From: Nymphaea colorata
Lineage: Eukaryota > Streptophyta > Magnoliopsida > Nymphaeales > Nymphaeaceae
Length of the DNA: 64,000 bases
Direction of reading: 5' to 3'
Assembly: GCF_008831285.2 (NCBI RefSeq)
Contig: NC_045141.1
Location: 11,954,106-12,018,105 of the forward strand
Shown here: piece after piece, positions 55,915-64,000 of the stretch
Layout: each line of letters starts with the position of its first letter
Numbering within the stretch: the stretch's first letter is position 1
The notes under the pieces: model-generated
What the model was told of the DNA's origin: nothing
The model's database searches: none
Seen by the model: only the letters and a program-made list of their open reading frames with translations
Position numbers and translations under genes: made by a program

Positions 55915-56015
55915 GTAAGATCCTTGAGGAGGTTGGCACAATGGATGGGCAAGGGCTGATAGGTGGCCAATATTCATTTCAATCTCTTGTGACATCAACT
56001 CTCCGTGCTCCAAAA
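55915..56015 (+). repeat. SINE-like sequence
   Basis: GGTTGGCACAATGGATGGGC resembles an A box region and ATTTCAATCTCTTGTG resembles a decayed B box about 35 bp later, the spacing of a tRNA-derived SINE. It differs from the GGTTCGA family elsewhere in the window. Confidence 0.35.
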
Positions 56016-58586
56016 GGGTGGTGTCACCAATATGCAAGTTGAAGTATAGTAGGTGCATCACTCTGAAGCACCGAAAGCAGCTCTAGACCCTGAGGGGATT
56101 GGGGGTGGCGGAGAGGGAAAAGGCTTCAGCCTTCACTCAGATGGTGGGATTAGCCCTCCCACTCACTTGAAGGAGCCAACCTAAGGCCTACTAAATTTCT
56201 GACACCACAAATCACAATCTTCACCTATCAATGGTGGATCTACATGCTTAGCACTTAGGTTGTCCAAATCGTGTATGCAATAGGGATTTTCCACATTTTC
56301 CTTAGGTCAATTCAGATCCAATTTTTCCCTTGTACACTTGAAGACTTGTTGTCGCCTACCATGCATGACTTAATTGACCTAGAGTTTGGATACTATGTTC
56401 AAATTTGAAAAAAAATGTTCAACAAATTACAAGCAATAAAACATCCAAAAGTAAAGTATTGACAATTTGTCACCTACCATGTATATTTCTTCTGATCAAT
56501 GCCATAATAACTGTAAGGACTATAGTAAGAAGGTTGCAAAAATTCACATGATTAATAGACAACGATGCAGAAAGGTTCAACTCATTCATGGTCGAGCAAT
56601 GCTAATTAATATAGGATTTTTGGCAGACAATATTGGCATACTAAGAAATATTCATTCATAATTCTTTTCCTTTATGTTGATGATGTGTTTATTATTAAGA
56701 CAAAATATGATTAAAATATCAATGAAGCATGTCTCCAATGTCTTATGATATGAAAACCTAGGACTAGCTAGCCAACGAACTTTTGAGAATGAAATTATGT
56801 ATTTTGTTGAGATAGTGAAGTTAAAAGGCTTTCATTATTATGGCTGAGGTATCTTGAGAAAGTATGACTAGCAAAGTATATATAAAAGATAGATTGATCC
56901 ATTCAGTTTGAGTTTTTTTTTTTTTATTGTAGGAAATGAAATGTTAGTTTCATTGGTTAGTTCTACAATTATTCATGGAAGCTGCTTTCTCGTGGCCATA
57001 TCAAAAGAGGGTAGCTTCTTCTATTATCAAAAGGATAAAGAAAATATTATTTTATGCCAAGACAAAGTGATTCTTAAGTTTGAAGGCTCGAGATGGCACC
57101 TTGTGTTCATTTCCATATAGTAAATTTATTTATCATGACTCTTTGGTTTTTCCTCCTTTAATTTCTTAAGAAAGGGTCTTCGGCATAAATTAGGTGTTCT
57201 TTCTTTTGTTTGTTCTCTTTTATTATTTATATATCCATTCTGTTGTATGTGATGAAATCATGATGTGATCGTAGTAGTGGTTACTTGTGAATTGTTTCTC
57301 TGAGTGTTTTTATATGCGCATGCTTAGTATTAGTCAAACACTTCTAAGTGATTCATATGAAAGGGACATCTTATGGACTTTTTAGATCCTCTCTAATAAG
57401 ATAGGCTATTGATTAAAATATAATGCTATAGAATTTAAATTAAACTGGAATAAAAATTCCTCATTAATTTATGTTTCTACCATAGGGCTTACTTTCGCTT
57501 TCAAACTTCTTTTCAATTATATCCCCAATGGAAATAACTCTCTTAAAGCAAGCGCTGATATTAAAGTAGCTCAATTGATAATACGAACATGATGGGTAGT
57601 AGTTACGAAATTGAAATAAGGGAATCAGAGAAACCATTATGTTGTAATCATTATATAGATTTAGAAGTTGAAGGCCCATCCTAGGTGCATGGAAGACAAG
57701 AAGAGAAAACTAAACCCACGCAATATTTATCTAGTTACTATTGGAAGGGCTAAATTCATGGTAAAGAGGGATCCTTCTACGACATTTTGTTGACAATCAC
57801 TCCAATTTTACATGTGAAGTCCCTTGTATTGGCAACTATAATTGCTCCTTTCGTTTGTGCTCAAGTTTATCATGTTGTTATAGCACTATCTTTTCCTAAT
57901 CCCATTCCTTTTTATAAATATAACAAGTGTGGGACCCTTCAGTATTTCATTAATATTGTTTTTACAGAAGTCTTTTCCTTAATATATTTTCTCTTTCATT
58001 ATTTTAGGAACTTTTGTCAGACAAAGTGAACTTTAATGATATAGTGCAAGCATGCATTCATGGTTGAATTTGCCTGACGCAGACGTGCATACATACATTA
58101 AGGCTGTGTGTTAGAAGATGTTATTTTCTCAACAATTCATTAATTGGTCATCTATGCATTCATGGTTCAAAGCTTCATGCATGTAAACGTAGGCATACAT
58201 GTCCTCTGAATGTCCCATTTTGGCCATGAGCCCTCAATATTCATTAGAAATGGCAATAGATTAGGGTTGTTGCTTTAATAGGATTTCCTTCTCACATAAA
58301 GTTGATAAGTTAAAAATGGTCCGTCTTCTTTCTTCGATACATTAAAATATCACATCACAATTTTTTGCCTATTTTGTGGGAATTCTTATCTATATTATTA
58401 GAACCTCTTCATATCTTTGGAAACTTATAAAGATTTATACAAGTTCTCTTGTATATTAAAAATTTTAGAAAAATGTATACATGAGATCACTACTGCAAAA
58501 AGTGTTCATCATCGCTACTGCAAAAACTGTTCATCATTAGTTGTCAAATGAATAAAACCATTCCCATGTCATGCCCATATATAAAC

Positions 58587-58588
<2 letters not shown>
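56016..58588. other. Intergenic, no supported gene
   Basis: AT-rich, with ORFs of 60-80 codons lacking recognisable domains. Confidence 0.35.

Positions 58589-58646
<58 letters not shown>
58589..58646 (+). repeat. (GA)29 microsatellite
   Basis: An uninterrupted GA run of about 58 bp, placed just upstream of the dispersed repeat copy at 58680. Confidence 0.93.
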
Positions 58647-58649
<3 letters not shown>

Positions 58650-58679
58650 AAGTTGTAAGCTCATTTTGAACGAAGTTAC

Positions 58680-58865
58680 CTTTAAAGGGTGGAGCTAGAG
58701 AGCTCTAGATAAAAGGCACTAGTTATAAAATTTTAAATTTTTAAAAAGAACCAATACATAAATGAGAAAAATTACTCTGAAGTATCAGCATGAAAATAAA
58801 CTTTTTTTGTTGGTCTGTTTGGGTTCGTGCCCACACAGTGGCCACCTGCCTCTGCCCCTGCCTTT
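58680..58865 (+). repeat. Dispersed repeat, second copy
   Basis: Partner of 53740-53945, in the same orientation; see there for shared blocks. Confidence 0.5.
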
Positions 58866-60705
58866 ACTTGATCATGGTTCTTGTTCCATGTTCAATACTA
58901 ATGCAAAACTTCTTTAAGTTGTTGATCCACATGCTAAAAGTTGTGGTTCTCATTTAGTAATTTCAAATGTCATTTCAGGGCATAAGACACTTTTCAAAAA
59001 GAGTAGCTGGCTTGCACCCTAAAGCATAACTAAAGCTTTGCTGTGAAATTCATGTCTTCCTAGGAAATTGTGAAGGTGACTCGATTTCCAACACCTAGCT
59101 AGTTGTAGAGCATCATATTGGTGACATACATGTGGATAATTAACTTTTGGTAGTTGAGAAATTGGGACCCTAGCTCATTACCTTTATAGGGGTCAGGCTT
59201 ATAATTTTTGTCGGAGCCCACTATATATGACCATTGCTTTGTCCTATACTTGAATTGCATGCACCATCCTTTTTGGATGATTGAGCTTCACATTATGACA
59301 TAATAAGAACCAAATTAAACATATTAAAACACACAAATTTAACGTGGTTCTGTTCAAACTCAACTTACATTTATAATTAATGTGAAAGTCAATGTATTTT
59401 CCATGCGTCGGTGAAGGTAAATGTTTAACGACATTGTTTTCCAGACATTTGTAAAAAGCAACCAATGGCGTGTTTTCCATGCGTTGGTGAATCCATGTTT
59501 TTTTGTAGCGATACTTTTGATTGAGCTGGGGTATTTCATCGTACTATCTAGAGAAAAGCCAAATCTTCCCAACCCCCTTGTCCCCTTAGGATACAAGGCT
59601 TCCTTTCGATACCATTGGATGCCACCTCCTTCACGCTTGAACTTTTGTGTCAGTGACCCCTCGTTTACATGACAAGAAAGTTAACACCCCAAATATTTGA
59701 AACAAGAACTGACTGCCTAATAGTCTCCACTTCAATTTTGCACCAACCCCTGGAGAACCTAAGGTAGGTACTCTCTTTTCACGAGCTTCTTTAGTTTCCT
59801 TTCACATTTATTTAAACAATCGATAGGTTACTAGCAGGTAACTATATTCAATAACCTTAACTTGTTTGAAATGGTTGAAGTCGACGATCTTTCTTGTTGG
59901 TGAGTAAAACATAAAGAGCACTAGCAGGTAACTACTTCATTTAATAGCTTGAATGTGAACACTTTGTTAAGCGTGGAATTATGGAGATATGTCGTCGCAT
60001 TGTTCACTCCAAGAACCAATTTGCCCCCTTGCATACTTTTTTCTCCTAGGAAAACTTAATGAATGCATAGCTTCCTAGTATGTTGAAGTGCCAAAAGAGA
60101 ATGCATGATTGGTTCCTCAGAGATGATATAGCAAAAACAAGTCTTTCTGTGGCATTGGTTAATGGTATTGTTCTATGTGAAGTTGCACGAACGAGCATCC
60201 AAAAACTTGTCTCCATATTAAAAATCGTTGTTATTTGAATAAAATTGATGCTTTTCAATAGTTTGTCTTTAGTAAAAGAGACCATTTATGTCTTTTAAAC
60301 CGATCCTAACTCCTAAGCCTCGACGCATGTAGAAGCGGTAGCGGAGCTACATGGAAGCTGGTACCGGCCCTCATAAAATTTTGTTGGGATTGACACAGGC
60401 CTGGTCACATTCAACGCCCACACCAAACTTGGCCCGGTGACTCCAGTGCCTTCCACCTAAAAAATCCTAGCTCTGCCAGTACTAGCAGGAAACACCTTAT
60501 ACAATAAATTGTTCCTAGTTAGTGCACCTCTTTTATACAAGATAGAGGTCACTTCTCAAACCTCTTATTCTACATTAGCTATTTTTCACTTGTTGCAAAC
60601 AGCAAGAAAGTATCAAAGATGGGAATAAGATGGTTGATTTTCACCAAGTGGAGTAGCTTTGTCAAGCAAATTAATTCGAGAAAAGAGACTAACTATGTTG
60701 CTAAT
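58866..60705. other. Intergenic with decayed transposon pieces
   Basis: A CACTA-like end (TTTTTTTGTAGCGA near 59500, with CATGCGTCGGTGAA near 59403) and a TAGCGGAGCTACATGG...CTAGCTCTGCCAGTA segment (60340-60482) that looks like a decayed dispersed repeat. No gene supported. Confidence 0.35.
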
Positions 60706-61143
60706 AAGGATGTCAATATATCCGGTTTGGATTGGATATCCGACCAAAAAAATCTAAAAAATCAGCATATGTAAAAAAATTGATATATGATTAAAAAATG
60801 AATTGGATTTATATTTAAAAATGACAGCTGACCAGATCATTTGAATTTGATACATAAATATCTGATCGGATTTGAATTCGGGTCAAAATTAGTTTAAATA
60901 AATATAATATATCCAATGCCCTTATATTTTGACAGTTGGTGAAATTCAATTTAAAATTCAGATTCACATTCGGATGTGAATACAAAATAAGATTCGAATT
61001 GTGAAATCGGATTTTGGATTTGGATTCAAATATACTTTTTTTCGTTCTTATTCAAATCGGAATATGTGAATATCCAAAAAAAAAAATGGATATGATTAGT
61101 TAAGAGTATGTTCGATTAGAATTTGATCCATTGACACCGCTAT
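60706..61143 (+). mobile_element. hAT-type miniature element, copy 3
   Basis: About 438 bp. TTGCTAAT flanks it on the left (60698-60705) and right (61144-61151). The left terminus is AAGGATGTCAATATATCC and the right, read inward, is ATAGCGGTGTCAATGGATC. The interior shares the AATATCTGATCGGAT, TTATATTTTGACA and AATATGTGAATATCC blocks with copies 1 and 2. Same orientation as the other two. Confidence 0.72.
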
Positions 61144-61151
61144 TTGCTAAT

Positions 61152-62020
61152 CTCTACAAGGCTGTTTGGTGCTGATTGAGATGGTAGGAGTGTTCTCCTT
61201 AGACAAGTGATCCAGAATGTGGCTAATTTTAAGAATCTAAAGTCATTTACCCTTAGTTGACGAAGCATATGGTGAAGTGCATCTGATTTCTTTCCGCCTA
61301 GATTGAAAGGATCTTTGGGGGTCCTTTCACCATGTTTGTGGTCCGATTTGCTTTCGGCAGGACATAACTTTCTACCATATTCAACTAAGTGCATATAATT
61401 GCTTTATTAGACTCAGAGTCAAATTTAAATTCCAATACATGTGGTACAAGGCCAAATCCAAATTTTTACATGCATTTGGATGTAGGCATCCTGGATTTGT
61501 AGAAAGGTATACCAAATTTTAAGTTGATTAACAGTCCATTCTAAATTCGTTGTTCCGATCCAACTAATAGGACTCTTTTGAATTGAACAACAAATACATC
61601 CGAATCATTTGCATCCTCGGAAATGGCTTTGAAGTGAGTTGTGTTGGGATCTCAAACTTCATATGAGCAAACGTTACATGCAATTGCTCTACACCAAAGC
61701 ATCCACTGTAAGGAACTTCTTTATGGCCCTTCACTGATCTTAGAACGGACCTCTCTCAGATAAATAGATAGGTAAAGATCAATCCACTCACTGTTCATAA
61801 CTCGAGAACTGTAATCCTCTCCTTGTTCACCAACGGGTTTCAAAGGTGCATTATTAGTAGTGTCTCTTAGGCACTTCAAAAATAAAATTTTTGGTGAACA
61901 TCTGGAGCAATGATATGATCAACTTCTTGTAAGTTGATGTAGCAGCCATGAAGAGTCTTGGGTTTTATTATTGGTAGAAAAGTTTAAGTCATTGAGTTGA
62001 ATGTATCTAAGTAGACACAA
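61152..62020. other. Intergenic, no supported gene
   Basis: An 84-codon minus-strand ORF (61140-61394) starts 240 bp away and ends against the hAT element; it shows no recognisable domain. Confidence 0.3.
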
Positions 62021-62385
62021 GTTCGTATGAACATGAATGAGATTTAAGTTATTCATTTGATTGCTTATAGTTAATCTAATGTGTTGAACTTATTGTTATA
62101 TTTATATTGAATGAATTAAATGATTGAAAACATAAGTTCGTATGAATACAAATGAGATTTAAGTTATTCATTTGATCCATTATAGTTAATCAAATGAGTT
62201 GGACTTGTTATTACATATATATTGAATGAAATCACAAGTTCATATGAATATGAATGAGATTTAAGTAATTCATTTGATTCATTATAGTTAATCAAATGAG
62301 TTTGACTTGTTGTTACATTGATATTAAATTATTTAAGGGATTAAAATCATAAGTTTATATGAATGTGATAGGATTTAAGCAAACT
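62021..62385 (+). repeat. Tandem repeat, ~3.3 units of 102-115 bp
   Basis: Units start at about 62021, 62136, 62238 and 62353 with GTTCRTATGAA and contain GAATGAGATTTAAGT, ATTCATTTGAT and ATAGTTAATCAAATGAGTT. The fourth unit is partial. Strongly AT-rich and non-coding. Confidence 0.85.
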
Positions 62386-62544
62386 ATATTGTTCAAAATT
62401 GTTACAAGGATCCTAAACTACATTTCAAAATTTTATAGGGGTTGAAAATTTTTACAAGAATATTATGAAGAGACCGAAACCCCTCCTTCTTTCCCCTTGC
62501 TTTTGGGTTGCTTGAAAACCTGAGCGGAGAGCAGACACGCCTAC

Positions 62545-62640
62545 CGTCTGCACTGGAGGTGAGTAGCACCCACATGAATCAAATTGATAACCAGCCCCTC
62601 AATGCTCCACTAATCTGACAGACTACGATATGCCCCTTGG
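62545..62640 (-). repeat. SINE-like fragment
   Basis: On the minus strand GGAGCATTGAGGGGCTGG is followed by a decayed B box (TTTGATTCATGTGGGTGC) and CTACTCACC, matching the GGGTGTTACTC block of the copy at 42090-42185. Confidence 0.35.
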
Positions 62641-63096
62641 AGTTTCAAAATCCCAAAAGAGAGATCGATGGGCCGATAATGATGAGAAACCAAGATTCAC
62701 TTTAATAATTTTTAATTGTTATTGTATATGCAAAGTTGGTTAGCTATATAGCTCCTCACTATGTTATGCCAATAGAAACATATGTGGTAATGATATTTAG
62801 TCCTTGATGCCATGAACCATTCAAGGCGAATGATCAATGCAAGTCGCTTACCAATTTAAAAGATGCCAGTCCCTTTCAATCATACAAAACACATGCCTGT
62901 AATTAACAATCCGTCCTATCTATTGTCCTTTGAGGAAGGTCTAAGCTTCCTCAATAAAGTAGGAAATAGGAGTGGCCTCATTAAAGTAACCCTTCCTGCC
63001 ATGGGTACAAGCTCGCACACCATTTTGGCTGAAAATTATTGTTGTCACCATAATTATTGTCACCAGAAGCACCACACAATTGATTGCTGCTATAAA

Positions 63097-63213
63097 GAGT
63101 CATTTGGTAGCAGGGACACTATGTGTTCAAAAATTGGGCAAATTCATGGAATACTAGAACTAGAATTACATGAATCTGATTCAGTCTTTGTGTCCCTACT
63201 ACCAAATGACCCC
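63097..63213. mobile_element. Fold-back miniature element with long arms
   Basis: Arms GTCATTTGGTAGCAGGGACAC and its near-perfect reverse complement (one mismatch over 21 bases) enclose about 70 bp. It is the best-preserved of the fold-back family here. The ORF across it is not credible. No target duplication was fixed. Confidence 0.7.
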
Positions 63214-64000
63214 TCAATGATAATTGTATACCAAACCATTGCATGGTCGCCTTGACTAGCTAAGACCACATGCACCCTCTAACTTAGATATCAAGATAAT
63301 ATCTGCATAACTAGTCTGTCTAGAAATGTACTTTGTTGGCGAAAGAATAACTATGGGAAATGGTGCCATCTCTAACAATGTCCCAAGTTTGAAAAAGAGA
63401 ACTTGGAAATCCATGACTCCAAGTAAACTAACTCATTTTCACCGGGCTTATATTTATCTGTTTAAGCTTCTTCGCAATGGGATGCAGCACCTAAGTTGAA
63501 GAGTGTACTATTGCCCTTGCTGACGCCAACACAACTCAGGACCCCGAAAACAGGAAGAATTGGAGTGCCATCAGTCCTCTTTTCCAGATGGTAGGTTGTT
63601 AACCTCTCATTCAGCCAGAAGCTTCTTTGCATAGCCTCATAATTTTGCTGACTTTTGGATGCTTACTCCCTTCAAGCTCCCCCTCCAAAAGTGCTGGTGG
63701 TTGGAAAGACAACAGATATCAGCAAGCCTATTGAATCTCTCGTCTTTTGCCACATGATTAGAGTCGGTGATGGAGGATTGGATGTTCGATGTTTATGGTG
63801 TTTTCCCCTTCCCGTTGGAGCCAACCAGGAAGGTTAAGCGCCAAAGTTTGCTAAACATAAGGTAATAGAGAATCTTTAGATGTGACGGAGGTCTCAATGT
63901 TCCAAAGCCATCTTTTCCCATGTCCCACATTCAGTTTCTGCAATTGTGACAGTTTATCAATTGAGTTTTGGAACATCCCTTTGCACCAACTCTAGCTTTG
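63214..64000. other. Intergenic, no feature seen
   Basis: No recognisable gene. Short ORFs on both strands have no motif I can place. Confidence 0.3.

Overview
The window is nuclear DNA from a flowering plant. Its coding exons are split by GT-AG introns (and one apparent GC-AG intron), the three recognisable genes are plant-type, and most of the sequence is AT-rich intergenic DNA filled with plant transposon families (a chromovirus LTR element, hAT and CACTA miniature elements, LINE and SINE relics) and (GA)n/(AT)n microsatellites. The species cannot be named from the sequence alone.

Layout. 1-2 kb: an inverted pair of ~300-bp repeats. 3.7-4.3 kb, minus strand: the first exon of a DNA-3-methyladenine glycosylase I (TAG) family gene, whose catalytic exons are not in the window. 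10.4-10.65 kb, plus strand: an unidentified, apparently frameshifted gene start. 11.8-12.2 and 13.07-13.45 kb: two terminal-inverted-repeat elements. 14.1-19.2 kb, minus strand: a complete five-exon gene for the proteasome assembly chaperone PSMD9/Nas2 (231 aa deduced). 20.2-33.3 kb: a tandem array of ~0.65-kb units split by a 10.2-kb Ty3/gypsy chromovirus with two ~2.75-kb LTRs, a perfect 5-bp target duplication and a heavily broken gag-pol. 34.6-36.8 kb: relics of a CACTA-type transposon and a LINE. 37.07-37.92 kb: a weak candidate for a spliced plus-strand transcript. 38-50 kb: miniature elements and SINE-like copies, with no supported gene. 50.6-54.2 kb, minus strand: a complete three-exon AVT1-type vacuolar amino-acid transporter (407 aa deduced). 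54.2-64 kb: further miniature elements, a 3.3-copy tandem repeat and no supported gene.

The three genes (base-excision repair, proteasome assembly, amino-acid transport) have unrelated jobs and show no sign of joint regulation; this is ordinary plant gene spacing. I did not find a new multi-gene system. The points most worth a second look are the dated nesting of a chromovirus inside a tandem array that keeps an empty-site paralogue, a hAT miniature family with 8-bp target duplications, the GC-AG intron and very short N-terminus of the transporter, and the TAG first exon with no downstream exons in reach.
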